A stretch of 64,000 nt of DNA. Source: Verticillium longisporum (lineage: Eukaryota; Ascomycota; Sordariomycetes; Glomerellales; Plectosphaerellaceae). Of the stretch, positions 34,678 through 46,585 are shown one piece after another. The notes beneath the pieces were generated by a model that had not been told where the DNA came from, did not search any database, and saw only the letters and a program-made list of their open reading frames with translations. The stretch is taken from contig JAETXT010000004.1 of assembly GCA_019188255.1 (NCBI GenBank), forward strand, positions 4,712,001 to 4,776,000, read 5' to 3'. Every line of letters begins with the position of its first letter. Position 1 is the first letter of the stretch. A program made the translations under genes and the position numbers.

Positions 34678-35568
34678 TCAATAGCGTTGGTGTTCCCTGA
34701 ACGGATCCTCCTCATACGACTGGATCAGCGGCGCCTTGACATCGCCGTCACCGCCGTCCCGCGCCGCGGCCATGGCCTCGTCGGCCGCCGCGCGCTTCTT
34801 CTCCCGCTCCCTGGCCGCCAGCGCCGCGGCCTCGGCCCGCGCCCGGATGCCCTTCTGCCGCTTGCTGTCGCGCCAGCAGAGCACGCACATGCCGAGGGCC
34901 GCGACGACAATGGCCCCCGAGAAGAGGATGGCGACGACGATGCCCGACGTGTCGAGCTTGTTGTTGAGCACCTTGCAGTGGCCCGGCTTCTTGGCGCACC
35001 ACATGTCGTCGGCGCACTTGGCCTTGAGCACCTCTGTCGGGAAGCACGAGAGCTGCGCGCCCGCCGCCGTGCCGGTCGTCTGGATCGGGCAGATGGTCGT
35101 GCTCTTCGTGGTGGTTGTAGAGCAGGGGCGCATCGAGGTGCCGTCAAAGGCGAAGCCGTCGGCGGCGGCGGCGAGCGTTGGCGAGGGGGTTGTAGCGGGC
35201 GTGGCGGCGGCGGCGGCCTGTGGGGAGCGGCGTCGGAGGTCGGCCACCTCGTTGCTGTCGGCTTCGCCGCTCTTGGTGTTGCCGACGGCGCGTTCGCAGC
35301 GTTTGAGGGTCCAGAGGGCCTCGATGGCTGCTTCGGCGGGCGTGCAGCCCGCGTTCACGAGGCAGGATTCAAGGTCCGAGGCCTCGAAGAAGGCGGGAAG
35401 GCTGGTGAAGCAGTAGGCGAGAGAGCCCTGGTGACCGCAGGACGCAAGCTCCGCGAGGGCTGCACCTTTTCCGTGGACGCATTCTGAAATGGTCGGTAGG
35501 ACGGCAGCGGCCGAACCGGCGAGGGAGAGAAGCGCCAAAAAGGCGTTTGTAGATAGGACAGACCGCAT
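34678..35568 (-). CDS. Secreted-type I membrane protein with Cys-rich ectodomain
   Basis: 296 residues. A signal peptide (residues 1-22: FLALLSLAGSAAAVLP) is followed by an ectodomain with six regularly spaced cysteines in the first 95 residues (SEC..LASC..LAYC..ESC..AGC..KRC), loosely CFEM-like but short of eight. Then come an Ala/Thr/Pro-rich, probably O-glycosylated stalk and a second small Cys cluster. One transmembrane helix lies at about 212-235 (IVVAILFSGAIVVAALGMCVL), followed by a basic, Ala/Arg-rich cytosolic tail. The architecture suggests a surface sensor or wall-associated protein. No intron. Family not recognised; the start is set by the signal peptide. Confidence 0.75.
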   Translation of the reverse strand: MRSVLSTNAFLALLSLAGSAAAVLPTISECVHGKGAALAELASCGHQGSLAYCFTSLPAFFEASDLESCLVNAGCTPAEAAIEALWTLKRCERAVGNTKSGEADSNEVADLRRRSPQAAAAATPATTPSPTLAAAADGFAFDGTSMRPCSTTTTKSTTICPIQTTGTAAGAQLSCFPTEVLKAKCADDMWCAKKPGHCKVLNNKLDTSGIVVAILFSGAIVVAALGMCVLCWRDSKRQKGIRARAEAAALAAREREKKRAAADEAMAAARDGGDGDVKAPLIQSYEEDPFREHQRY

Positions 35569-37878
35569 GGCGTTCGTGCGACGTGCGACCGATGGCTGTG
35601 TGTCAGATGCGCGCGCGCGCGTGAACAGTGTAAGACGGGCTGAGGAGAAGCAAGTCGCTCAACGGTTGTTGGTCTGGAGCTGCGCTGATCGACGTCCAAA
35701 CTATCGCGAACTTGAAGGAGTAGTTCCCTTCCTTGGTGTTGACAAAGTGAGCAAAGCAAACAAAACTTGTTGGACCGGCAAACGCATTCCTCCGTGGGCG
35801 AGCTTAAATTCCTGGGGGGACAGCCATAACTAAATGCGCTCGCTTGACCTCCTCCTCCCCTTCAAGGCAGCCATTCACACAGACAAGGATGGAACGGCGG
35901 ACCCCGGCCGCCCCCCCCCTTTGCCTGCTGACGACCAAACTCAATGGTCGGACTGCACGTCTGTCGCGAAAGAGGCTTGGGGGCTGATAACCCCGTGGAG
36001 CCAACCCACTGGGTGTGAATGGCGGCCGAGAGAAGTCTAGCTTTAACACCCAAGCCACCACGGCTTCGTAGGGCTGGGTGCTGAGCGGCACAGTCTGCGG
36101 CTGGCAGCCGACGTGGCCCGATTTCAAGGGAGGTCAGATGGGGCTGCGGTTGGATTGGAATGCTGTGGGCCGTTTGGGTGGGAGGGGGGGAAACTGAATG
36201 GAACGGGCTTCATTTCAGCTGCATGGCAAACGCCACGGAAGCTCAAGAGCTGTGCTATTGTCACTTCATGCTGCTGCCAACTGTCAGACCTTTGGCGCAA
36301 ATGAGACAAAAATGCACGTTCTATGTTGTTCTCTGGGTAAAGTGGCAGAGAGGAGACGTGACATGGGGCCGCAATCAAGAGAGTCAGCCTAATGTAGCTT
36401 TCGCCTGACTCAGTAAAGTAAAAAAGGTCGGCTCCAACGCAGGATCCGGCTGCAGTTGGTTAGCCAGCACACTTGGAGCCCCTGTACAAGAGGACCATGT
36501 GAAAAGAGGCAGAGGAGGGGGATGGGGGCTGAGGTCGAGAGGGACAAGGTAGCTCAGCGGCATATATGTGCCGTCTCCATGCCGATTGCTGCTTGACTTT
36601 GCGCAGCCACCCATGAGGCTGTCTGCAGTTGGCTGTTGGCGAGAATAGATGCCCACTCATGATGACGGGCGGGGAGATATGTCCCAATTGGGTGACCGAC
36701 AATAAGTCCGCGAAGATGTGCGAAATTCCGGCGACGATGCTCCGAGCGCGAGGCCATGGTCGTTTTTTCTTTTTTTGCGGTCACTGCGATCTAGCCATCT
36801 CCTACATCCTCGTCACGTGCCCCTGTCGGATCTCAATCTGGCGTGTCATTTATTTGAATGGTGCTCAGGATCACCGAAGTTGCTGAAGCCGCCACGGTCC
36901 AACGGCTCAACGACTGCTCGTTACGAAAGTCCCGTTTTTATTTCTCATCATTTTCGTATTGTTCTTTCGAGAACTCCTGCTACTTTACTAATAACCCCGA
37001 ATTGTCACCAAGCCAGACTTGGTTCCTCCTCACCACTGATGCTCGTTGCCCAGACTCACTATACTCTAGAATACCGAGGAGGGTGAGGGAGACAGGTCCC
37101 GATATCTCCAGCATCGTAATGCCGAAATGATCACCACGCCGGCCATGCCCTCAAAATGTGGAGTTTCTCGGCCCCTCCATACGGAGCTACGCGGCGATGG
37201 CACTGAGTCGCCAACGCCGAGGGCCCGATTCTCCTGCCGAGACGGATCGGTGTCATGAATCAATCGCCCGAGCCATGTGGCAGACTCTTCTCTGCCACCT
37301 TGTCGGAGCCTCCCCGATAGCATTCCCCTTAGCACATTGACCAGCGGCTCCAGAGCTCACAAAAAGGTCGTCGCGCACTGCACCAACCAGCAGGGAATCG
37401 ATGTCGCCATCAACGGCTCCAAGCACGCCGGTGCAGTAGCGCCGCCTGTGACTCGATGATCCGACCCCGTCATGCCCACCAGCAAGATGAGAAGTGGTTC
37501 GCTGACGGGGCCGCCCGTGTCACAACCCTCGCATATGCAAGATCTACGAGTGACCGCTCCTCAATAACGCAACCCAACAGTGCCGCCACTAGCCACTCAT
37601 AACCCACTGCCCTCACCTTGAATGATGCCGTGATGGCCTTCGTTGCAGATTCTGCTGGGACGCTGTCGGGGGTTGGCGACGCACGACCATATCACTTGCC
37701 TTTTCTGGATAGCAAAGTTGCAGACCCGCCACGCGAGGATCGACATGGAGGATCTTTAAGAAGGACCAGAGGACTGTCGTAGCCTGTCGGACTGAAAACT
37801 CCCGTTATCGTGCATCGTTTTCGTTTTCATTGCTTGCTTCTGCCTTGTAGAGAGACTGCCAGTTCTACTGCTGTGACA
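35569..37878. other. Long intergenic region
   Basis: 2.3 kb without a supported gene. Short open frames on both strands have no recognisable domains or introns. An alternating GCGC tract at about 35610-35622 lies just upstream of the membrane-protein gene. Composition is normal, with no RIP signature. Confidence 0.5.
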
Positions 37879-39547
37879 ATGGCCACAGAAACACCAAATG
37901 CCGGACCTAGCGAGCAGGACGCCCATCAGAAGGATGTCACACTCTCTGCCGAACAGGGCAACGCCGAGGAAACACATCCTGTGAAGCCTGTCTCCCGCTT
38001 CACGAGGTGGTACCGCAGCCCTCTGTTCAACGTCATCATCGTCGGTTTGATCTCGTTCACGCAGCCCGGTATCTGGAATGCCCTCAACAGTAGGTCGACC
38101 ACCTTTTGCAAGTAGAGTAGCTTGTGCTGACCCGACACAGACACTGGTGCTGGAGGCCAGCAGGAACCCTATCTTGTAAACGGAGCCAACTCCCTGACCT
38201 TTGGTATCATGGTCTTTGGCTGCTCCATCTTCTCCATTGTCGCCAACAAGATCGGCCTCAAGACGGTCCTTCTTTTCGGCACCTTGGGCTACGCACCCTA
38301 CTCCGCCGCCCTGTACGTCAACAACCGATACGGCACCGAATGGTTCGTCCTCTTTGGCGGCGCCACCTGCGGCATCGCAGCTTCTGCTCTCTGGGCCTCC
38401 GAGGGCGCCATCGCTCTGGGTTACGCCGATGTCCACGATCGTGGAAAATTCAGTACGTTCCGACCCGACTCTTTTTGACCCTCTCTGCCTCTTTCTGACA
38501 TGTTGTTCCAGCGGGCATCTGGCTCGGTCTCCGCGAGCTTGGCCAGCTCATCGGCTCTTCCATCCAGCTGTCGATGAACGTCAAGAGCGGCCAGCGCGGC
38601 CGCGTCGGCTACACGACCTATCTCGTCCTCATCGCCCTGCAGTGCCTCGGCCTGCCGCTGGCCCTCCTCATCTCTCCCCCGCAAAAGGTCATACGTCCCG
38701 ACGGCCGCCGCCTGCCGGATCCCACCAAGAACAAGGCCATCATGGGCGAGTTCCGCAAGTGGTGGAAGCTGCTGCGCACGCGCCAGTTCTGCCTTCTCAT
38801 CCCCATCCTCGTCGGCTTCAACTGGAACAACACGTATCTCGGCATCTACCTAGTCCGCTACTTCTCTGTGCGCTCCCGCACCCTGGCGTCGCTGTGCTCG
38901 GGAGTCGCCGCCACAACCGCCAACATCTTCTGGGGCTGGTTCTACGATCTCAAGTACTTCAGCCGCCCACAGCTCGCCAAAATCACTTGGTTCTTCTTCG
39001 CCATCACCATGGTCTCGTTGTTTGGCTGGCAGTTCGCCATGGAGAAGGAGTACTCGACCTCTGAGACGCCCGTGACGCTTGATTGGGATCTGCCCGGGTT
39101 TGGCCAGGGGTTCGCGGTGCAGGTCTTTTTCCGGTGAGTTGGATCCCTGCGATTTCCGAATCTAGATTGCTGATGATTGATCGCAGATTTATGAACGAGT
39201 CGCACTACATGTTCGCCTACTGGATCCTCGGAACCTTCTTTGACGACATCGAGACGCTTACGCTCGCCGTCGGTCTTGTGCGGTCGTTTGAATCTCTAGG
39301 CTCGTGTCTCGCTTTCGGCGTCGGCGCCGCAAAGGTGGCGCCCATGACCAATCTCATCATTGCCTGTGTCATGTTCAGCCTGTCGCTTCCAACAACATCA
39401 TGCCTTGTCTTCCTCGTGCCTGAAAGGCCCAAGGAGCATGTTTTGGACGATACGGATGAGTCCTCTGACGAAGGCAAGACTGTGGATGCGCCTGGGCTGG
39501 TCGGGACGGCGCCGGCCGCGGAGGTTGCTGATGGTCCTCGGAAGTAA
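37879..39547 (+). CDS. UNC93-like major-facilitator membrane protein
   Basis: Exons 37879-38089, 38141-38452, 38512-39133 and 39187-39547 join in frame to 501 residues. All introns are 50-60 nt with GT..AG ends. The product shows about eleven or twelve transmembrane segments and the hallmarks of the fungal UNC93/DUF895 group: NVIIVGLISFTQPGIWNALN near the first helix, TGAGGQQ, LGYAPYSAALYVNNRYG, GIAASALWASEGAIALGYAD, GKFTGIWLGLRELGQLIG, then HYMFAYWILGTFFDD and a C-terminal acidic tail. In animals UNC93 proteins regulate channels or receptors; fungal members are uncharacterised transporters or regulators. It converges with the HET gene, with 118 bases between stop codons. Confidence 0.88.
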
Positions 39548-39665
39548 GATGCCGTCCACATATCGTTGAAAGGTGACTCGGAGTTTGAATCTAGATGTGC
39601 AATTGAGAAATGTCTGTCAAGAGAAAATAAAGTAGCGCGCTCGCATGGTTGCGTAAATGCAACCC

Positions 39666-42164
39666 TCACTCCATCATGACGATCTCGATCTTCGATTCGT
39701 CGGCCGCCTCTCCGTTCATGAGCCCGTGTACATAGCTCTCGCCGACCAAGGTGTAGACCTTCTCGTTCATGTCATCATCATAACCCTTCCCCCGCAGTAT
39801 GAATGGCACCGCCGTCCCTGGTATCACTGCTACCATGTCACCTACCTCTGTCAATGGTGGAATCAAAGCGAGGTATCCTTTTTCTGTGACAGCCAACCGT
39901 CGCGAATAGCATCGGAACTGGGCCGAAGTCACCCATCTGGATCCCAGCTGCATCCGCTCATGAATTTCCTCCGGAGATAGTGCCCTATCCTCGTCATCGA
40001 GCGGCACTTGTACGAGGTGACGCATCCCATATCGATACCACAATCCGTACACGGGGTCGGCTGGCCAGTCCATACCGCTGCCGCTGGCAAGCTCCCCAGT
40101 CCCAACAGATGGGGCGTCGCAGACCAAAGTTCGCCAGAGAGCCTCCTCATGGCTCTGACCGTTGGTGTACGTATCTCCACTCATAGTCGCAACCAAAGCC
40201 TGCGCCGCGAGGATCCAAGCATTGCACCTCTCCATGTTGGCCGTGCTGTTGATGCGATATGTCAAAGGATCCACGGCCGCGCGCTCCAATTCCTCCGTCA
40301 TACGATCGATCTTGTCGACAATGATGACTTCAATCTCAAGACCCTTTTCATGAACGACGGGTCCTCTGTTCACGAGCCCGCCGGAGGTCTGATACGCCCT
40401 CTTTCCCTTCGGCAATGCGGCAATGACAGACCGTCCGGTAATCGACCAGTCGGGCACCCAGGACGGCAGCGCAGTCAGGCGCCGCGGCCACCCCACGCCG
40501 CTACAGGGCAGGATTTCGTGCAGCGTGTTCATTTGCATGTAAACGAACCGCGCCGCGTTGATAAAGACCTCCTCGGGCGTCTTGGTGTAGTCCGGCGCGA
40601 CGAGCGGGTGCGCGCCATCCTCCGCGAGGCCGACGAGCGCGAACACCATGTCTCTCGGATCCGTGGCCTCGAACGTCCAGCACTCGGCAAGCAGGTGAAG
40701 TAGCGGGCCCGACAGCGCCATCTCCCCACCGTGGTATCGCTTCCGAATGCTCGACAGCAGCACGACATTGGTGGCGCCGATGGGCGCGTTCGTCTCGCCC
40801 AGCACGCTCGAGTCCTCGACCATGATGCTGAACTCGAACGAGAGGATCAGGCGGAGGATGATGGGCGCGAGCGTCTCCCACTTGATCGTCTCGCGCCCGT
40901 AGACGACGTGCAGCATCTTGTTGATGGCGATCTCCTGCACCATCCAGATGCGGGTGAAGTACGGGTGCGCGAGGATCTTGCCGATGGCGAGCCAGCGGGG
41001 CGTGCGCCGCTCGTGGACGTACTTCAAAAAGAGCTCCTTGTCTGTTGGTTTGTATGTTTTGATGTAGTGTGACAGCTCGAGGACGAGGTCGACGGCGATG
41101 TGGGAGTCTTCGCCGGCGCCGAGCCATATCGTCACGAGGGAGGCGGCATTGTAAATATGGTGCATGATGCTCACTTGCCACGCCTTTTCCGCGTTATCTT
41201 CCTGGTTGATGCAGATCGAGTCGATCCAGATCCTGCGCGGTTCGAAGACTGGGCTCATGTCGAGCAGTAGGTTATAGACGTTTTGCGTCGTCTTGAATGG
41301 CTTGTCGTTAACCCATATTGTGTGCGTTTTGGTCGGATCGCCCCATGTGTACGACATGGCCTGATATGTGGGATGGCGCTGGCCGATGTCGATAGTGATA
41401 AGCTTGCAACTGATCTTGCTCGAGTTGCCCCGTGGAAGAATGTACAATAGTCGAATGTCCCAGTCGTTCTGCAAGGGTGGATGCTCAAAAGGACGTGACA
41501 GATCTTCGCCACTGGCCGGTAATGACCCTCTGCGTATCTTAAGGTCGAAGGAAGTCTTGAGGTCGTAGAAAAATTTACCAACGAATCTCCATGTTACATC
41601 TGTGAGGAGTCGGAGAAGGTGGCTGCGCCAGAGCTTTGTGTAGATGATATGCGGAACGGACGCACAAGCCAGGGCCACCCAAAACCAGTCCATCAACTGC
41701 CCAATGCTGGGCGGATCTGTCACGGCCTTGTGAAATCCATCCTTAACAAAGGCAACGGAACCTCGCGGGTAGTGGAAGAGTATAGAGCTGATCACAAAAG
41801 TGGGCAGCGTAAGCGGTCCTCGTTGGGCATGCTCATACCACATCTCGGTTGCGGGCAGATCAAGGTCCGGGAAAACAAGAGGTTGAGCGGCGTAAGCGAA
41901 AAATATGATCAAGCTGAACACGAATGTCGTGTCTTGAGTGCCGATGATCCAGTCACCAATGAGACCGAGAAAGATTGCGAGGCGACCGTTAGTGATGGCA
42001 AAGACGCACAGCAGAGGTATCCAGAAGCGACTGATCTTGAACGTGATGGAATCCAGCACCCACCCGAGAAGGGCGCTCCCAATGTGTCCCAGGAGCTGGC
42101 CGACGAAGAAACTCACCAATGTCATGCGGCGTACCCTCTTCAGGTTCGCGTCGACTGTCGCCAT
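39666..42164 (-). CDS. HET-domain protein with N-terminal membrane domain
   Basis: 832 residues in one exon. Residues 15-180 carry about five or six hydrophobic segments (LVSFFVGQLLGHIGSALLGW; FVFSLIIFFAYAAQ; WFWVALACASVPHIIY). The HET domain follows at about 255-420: YQAMSYTWGD, RRIWIDSICINQEDNAEKAW and SIMHHIYNAASLVTIWLG, with the usual FTRIWMVQEIA. The C-terminal half has the DPRDMVFALVGLA and GDMVAVIPGTAVPFILR blocks of full-length HET proteins. HET domains trigger cell death in vegetative incompatibility and NLR signalling, and the domain is related to TIR. A membrane N-terminus is not the common architecture. No frameshift or stop is visible, so the gene appears functional. Confidence 0.88.
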   Translation of the reverse strand: MATVDANLKRVRRMTLVSFFVGQLLGHIGSALLGWVLDSITFKISRFWIPLLCVFAITNGRLAIFLGLIGDWIIGTQDTTFVFSLIIFFAYAAQPLVFPDLDLPATEMWYEHAQRGPLTLPTFVISSILFHYPRGSVAFVKDGFHKAVTDPPSIGQLMDWFWVALACASVPHIIYTKLWRSHLLRLLTDVTWRFVGKFFYDLKTSFDLKIRRGSLPASGEDLSRPFEHPPLQNDWDIRLLYILPRGNSSKISCKLITIDIGQRHPTYQAMSYTWGDPTKTHTIWVNDKPFKTTQNVYNLLLDMSPVFEPRRIWIDSICINQEDNAEKAWQVSIMHHIYNAASLVTIWLGAGEDSHIAVDLVLELSHYIKTYKPTDKELFLKYVHERRTPRWLAIGKILAHPYFTRIWMVQEIAINKMLHVVYGRETIKWETLAPIILRLILSFEFSIMVEDSSVLGETNAPIGATNVVLLSSIRKRYHGGEMALSGPLLHLLAECWTFEATDPRDMVFALVGLAEDGAHPLVAPDYTKTPEEVFINAARFVYMQMNTLHEILPCSGVGWPRRLTALPSWVPDWSITGRSVIAALPKGKRAYQTSGGLVNRGPVVHEKGLEIEVIIVDKIDRMTEELERAAVDPLTYRINSTANMERCNAWILAAQALVATMSGDTYTNGQSHEEALWRTLVCDAPSVGTGELASGSGMDWPADPVYGLWYRYGMRHLVQVPLDDEDRALSPEEIHERMQLGSRWVTSAQFRCYSRRLAVTEKGYLALIPPLTEVGDMVAVIPGTAVPFILRGKGYDDDMNEKVYTLVGESYVHGLMNGEAADESKIEIVMME

Positions 42165-42684
42165 GGCAAGAGAATTGCGATTGTTATGCTATCTTGGTAT
42201 GAGGGGTTACACATCGGCTGAAGGCCAGGCGATCATATTTATCAGGCTCCCATCCCACACAAGGCATACTGAGGCTTGACAGTGAGCCTTACCGGGTATA
42301 TGCCGGTCGATAGAATTAGCTAAGCGTGGTTGACAGCTGCATCAGCTCTCTCCTGGTGGCCATGGAGATTAATTCTTAACTCCGGCACAGGTCTGGAGCG
42401 ATTAATCAGGGGTTAGCTCAATTGTTGACCACGGCCGTCTTGAGGGTTTGTAGGTGATGGTGTTGTATATCTGGATGTTTGAAGAGGGCGCACAAATATA
42501 GAGGAAGTGGCCCCCCTCAGACACGATTTGAGCTCGTATGTTCACATTAGGACTACCTGTGACTTGATGATGAATGGGGCTTTCGAGCAACCCTTTTGGA
42601 CAAGAACGTCACACATCAACTGCCCCCAACGCTAGTCACCAGTGCACTAGGTCGAGCTTCGCTAAAAAGGTGATCATCATCGCC

Positions 42685-43405
42685 AGCCCAGCCTCAGGCA
42701 TGGAACTGGAAACGTCTAAGGCCCTCTTGAATGAAAGCGCTGGTATCGGCATGTGTGATCTCAATGCGCAGGCCCTCGACTACATGGCGAACTCCCCGAG
42801 GACCAACGAAACAGGGTTCTGACTGGAAGTGTCGATTTCCACCAATCGCGAGATAGTCAGGGGTTTCCTGGAGGAGGTCAGGTCGCACTTTGGCCATGTC
42901 GACAGTGTGGCCAATTTTGCAGGGACAGGTGAGCTGGGCAACTGAAGCTGTCTGGGAGACGTCAGACGACGAGTTTGACTTCATTATCAAGCTCAACGTC
43001 CGGGGTGCATTCGCCGTCCTTTCAGAGTCGCTGAAGCCCACATTCCTTTCTCACAAGGGAATCTTCGTCCATTTTGGCAGCATGTTCTCCCTCAGGGATC
43101 CTACAAGGGCGCTGTATCCGCCGCATCGAAGCAAACTTCCCTGGGAATGGTGTGAAGAATCGCCAACGAGGTTGCGAGAGCGAACTTTGTGTTGCCGTTA
43201 ATATAATCTCGTTTGATGAGGGAGCCGGAAAGAAGTGGACTGACAGCTGCAGGGGCACCATCGACACATTAATGCATCGTGGCAATCTGGACACTGGCGT
43301 ATAGTTAAAGAAACACTAAAAATCGGGGCTGCTGAGACCATTCCTTTGGTCGAACCCAATAGGTTTTCTCTCGGGCTGCCTTTGAGAGGAGAGATGGTCT
43401 TTGCC
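42685..43405 (+). pseudogene. Short-chain dehydrogenase/reductase relic
   Basis: Pieces of an SDR in shifting frames: the cofactor strand and Gly-rich turn (KVIIIASPASGMELETSKALL), DLNAQAL, the NxAG block (SVANFAGTG), KLNVRGAFAVLSESLK, the active-site region (YKGAVSAASKQTSLGM, with the catalytic Tyr-Lys order blurred), then GTIDTLMHRGNLDTGV and ETLKIGAAETIP. Stops and frame changes interrupt it at least four times. A dead NAD(P)-dependent oxidoreductase, closest in layout to the classical fungal SDRs. Confidence 0.7.
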
Positions 43406-44856
43406 TGAGCTGTAATCACTTCAGTCCCGGGCGTGGATGAGCGAACAGAGTTGAAGTTGCGACGTGCATCTAGCATAAGACTTAAAATGAAGTCCTCTGA
43501 CAGCTCATCTCATGCACGGAATGACTCAAGCGTGGTCAACGACACGGGGCGTGGTCAACGACATCCTTGGAACTTGATGAGGCTTCTGCTAAGATCAAAC
43601 AGCCGGCGGCATTAAAATGTCAAGTCCACCTGACGTCACATGGTCTCATGACATCTGCCCCTGTCGATGTTTCTTTTACCCCTATGCACGCGGATCAGCA
43701 GATCAAAGGCAAAAGCGTGGACATCGGGGAGGCTCCCCGATGCAAGGTTCAGGCCACAAAAGTAAAAGTAGGCTGAAACGATGATACAAGCTTCAGGGAT
43801 GCTCGCTGATCGTGCTTCTCAAATTAATTTAAAGAACTGAGCTTAGGCATCGTTTTCGGAACCACGGTCAACAATGTCTGGAAGGTAGTTGAGATTGACC
43901 GAATGCGAAGTTCAACACTATAAATCATGTCTCTCCATCAACTACCTCACACAAACATAATCGCGACATCACCAAGTTTCACTTGGGCCCACACAACCAC
44001 CGCCGAAGTCGTTCGATTGATTGTCTATTAAACCTCATTAATTTCATCCTTTCCTACCATCTGTTGATTATCCTTCTGGGATACCTGCCCCAACCCCCCA
44101 AGCTTCTACTTCAAGCATCATCTTCCAGCAGAGGCTTTTCCAACAAAACAACATTGACCAAATTGTATCAATTTCGAAACCCCGGTGACCCCTCTTCCGG
44201 CTGTATAGGTCTTCGGCGTCCAGGCCTCTGGCCTTAATGAAGTGGCCACCAGTGTTACCTCATCCATCTTGACAGGCATATATCACAATTCAAAGTCGTG
44301 ACAGGCTTTGCGGGTATCCATATCGCAAACCGTATTTTATGCAGTTTAATCAGGAATAGAAGTTCCCCTTATGCAGACGTACCCCAAGCGGCTTCCTGGA
44401 TAACGCTGTTCACCGTGGACACAAAACTTGCCTTGGTATTATGAGAGATCACAGTGCCGGATGGCTAGCTGAACGCAGCAACTATAATGAGACCCTGCGC
44501 GGTGACCCCGTGTGACGGATGGACTGAATCATTGCTGGCCTCGCTCTAAATAAAGGCCGGCTGGTGGAGATTCTGAGCTGCCTCACGACGCGGAGGAAAT
44601 CTTACGATCTGACATGACAACTTCAATCGTCGGCGACGGAACGTACCTAGCGGTGCTCAGCTCTACGGCACAGGTGACTCTTGTCAAGTACGGATGAACG
44701 TTGTAGCTTCTCAAAGGCCATTCAGTTCTAAGCATCAGCTCTCAATGCATTTCCAATCCTCAATTGTCTTCACGTTTCAAGGCCGTATGATTGCATGTGA
44801 TGATTCTCATTTACATTAAAACCAGGCCAGAGTAGCCGTTCCAGTCATCGACTTAG
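43406..44856. other. Intergenic, nothing recognised
   Basis: 1.45 kb of mildly AT-rich DNA downstream of the SDR relic. The open frame at 43983-44237 is Leu/Ser-rich with no recognisable content. It may contain more decayed sequence of the same origin. Confidence 0.45.
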
Positions 44857-45974
44857 TTAAAGTTGATCCACAAGCTTCTCCGCCGCATACGAAACATTGG
44901 ATCCAAATGTAGATGGAAGTGCCTGAGTGTAAACGCACGTTAGCTCTGGGCCAGAATACGTCAGATGGTGTTCTCGAGTAGAATGACTTGCCTGCAGATA
45001 CAGACTGCCGTCCTCGATGACGACTTCACCGTATGAGCCGTACTTGAGAGTGTCCACCAGCCGGAAGACCAGCTCACCGTTCTCGACGGCCTCATTGAAA
45101 CCCTCCTGAATCAAATCATCCTCTTCGATCTTGATGTTCTTCAGCTGCCAATCGAGGCCCTCAAAATACTGCTCGATTAGGTAGCCAAGCTGTTTCTCCC
45201 AGTCGTCGCGTACCTCGCTGCCCTTAGCGTCCGCGGCGGTCTTGAGAGTGGCAAAGGAGGCCTCAAAATTGGGGATGAGCTTAATGTCAGGCTTGGCAAT
45301 TTGTGTGGCAATGGACTTTTGCACAGCGTCAATCTTCGCGTCGTATTCGGTCTTGATAGAGTGGCGCGCCAGAAAGCTCAGCGGCGCATCGCTGGGGACG
45401 GCGTTGAGGGCGGGGAAGAGCTGATCCTCCTGGGCAGCGTAGCTAATGTTGGAACCCAGGGCGTCGGGGCGGAAGAGCATCATAAGCTTGCCGTCCTGCA
45501 CGCCGACGCTGCCGTAGCTGAAGGTCTTAGGTTCTGCGTCTTCGACGTCCATGCCGAGGACGTGGGCAGAGGCAATGGTATTGAGCTCCTCAGCCAGGTG
45601 GGGGTACTTCTCGGCCTGGTACTTGATCTGCCAGATGACACCCTCGACGTAGCTATGTCGGACGATTGTCAGTGACAGGAGGCTTGGTGAGAATGATTCC
45701 CCAGCCATTCTTACTCCTTAATGCAGCTACCCACAGATTCCTTGGCGTAGCCGTCATTGTGGTATGGCCAGATGGCGTTGGGGTTGATATCAATTGTCCA
45801 AGTCTCCCCAAGAAGTTCCGACAATTGTTTCTCGTAGTCTGGCTTCTTGCTGTCCCACTCGTCGCGAACTGGAGAAGATGTTCAGCTGAGTTTGTATTGG
45901 ATGCACGGAGTTTTTGACTTACTGTTCTTACGAAGCACGAGAGAGAGCTTCTCTGCGGGGGGAAGACGAACCAT
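44857..45974 (-). CDS. Uncharacterised fungal protein with an internal repeat
   Basis: Exons 45974-45923, 45868-45715, 45652-44992 and 44922-44857. The start is MVRLPPAEKLSLVLRKN. The first two introns are GT..AG; the last (44991-44923, 69 nt) has a GC donor (CAG/GCAAGT), a GCTAAC branch site and a CAG acceptor. Each half ends in a similar unit: YGSVGVQDGKLMMLF..LGSNISYAA and YGSYGEVVIEDGSLYLQ..FGSNVSYAA, visible only if the GC-AG intron is removed. Conserved-looking blocks are WTIDINPNAIWPYHNDG and SYVEGVIWQIKYQAEKYPHL-like helices. There is no signal peptide or membrane segment. Family not recognised. Confidence 0.7.
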
Positions 45975-46585
45975 GATGGTGGATTGGTGTGGGTTGAGTT
46001 GAAAAGTCAGAAAAAGATCTTCAGTGTATTGTTCGCTACAAGATGTGTCTTACAACGGCTGCTGGAAGTAGTTTATGTAGCTGTCTTGACTGGCAGTCCG
46101 ATGACTGACGATGCCGGCATTTGCCGTTGCGTTGGGGCATTGTGGAGATTATTCCCAAGGCATCTGCGCCTTGAAGCCTGCCAAGTAGGGGTCTGAAGTC
46201 TTTTCAGGAACGCGGGGATTGAGGAACCTTGCCTGGCGTGAAGATCATAGCGGTATTCTGCCTTATGGCCTCTACTAACGACCAAAGCTGAACGCATCTG
46301 AGCTCAGCTGCGACGCCTCGGCAGACGCCGTCCGCCACGCCCTACCAGGAGACTGCGACCGAGACGGAATGGGGCAAGGCGTTAACTCAGACCCCTGAAT
46401 GACCCCTCATCGTGAGGCGGACACAAGGCAAGCTGCCTGGATCCCATTGTGGGGTGACGCATACTTGTATTGCCTTGGATCATCATCAGGCATCGGTGTA
46501 CATCGTGTCTGCTTCTCATCTCAACTTTCAAATCGAAACATACAATGTCGCTGTCAGTCTTGTCGTAAACCCCCGCACTACATAC

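Noticed and set aside
42574..42684. Start of a functional SDR gene
   Set aside because: The downstream reading is broken repeatedly by stops and frame changes, so it is annotated as a relic only.
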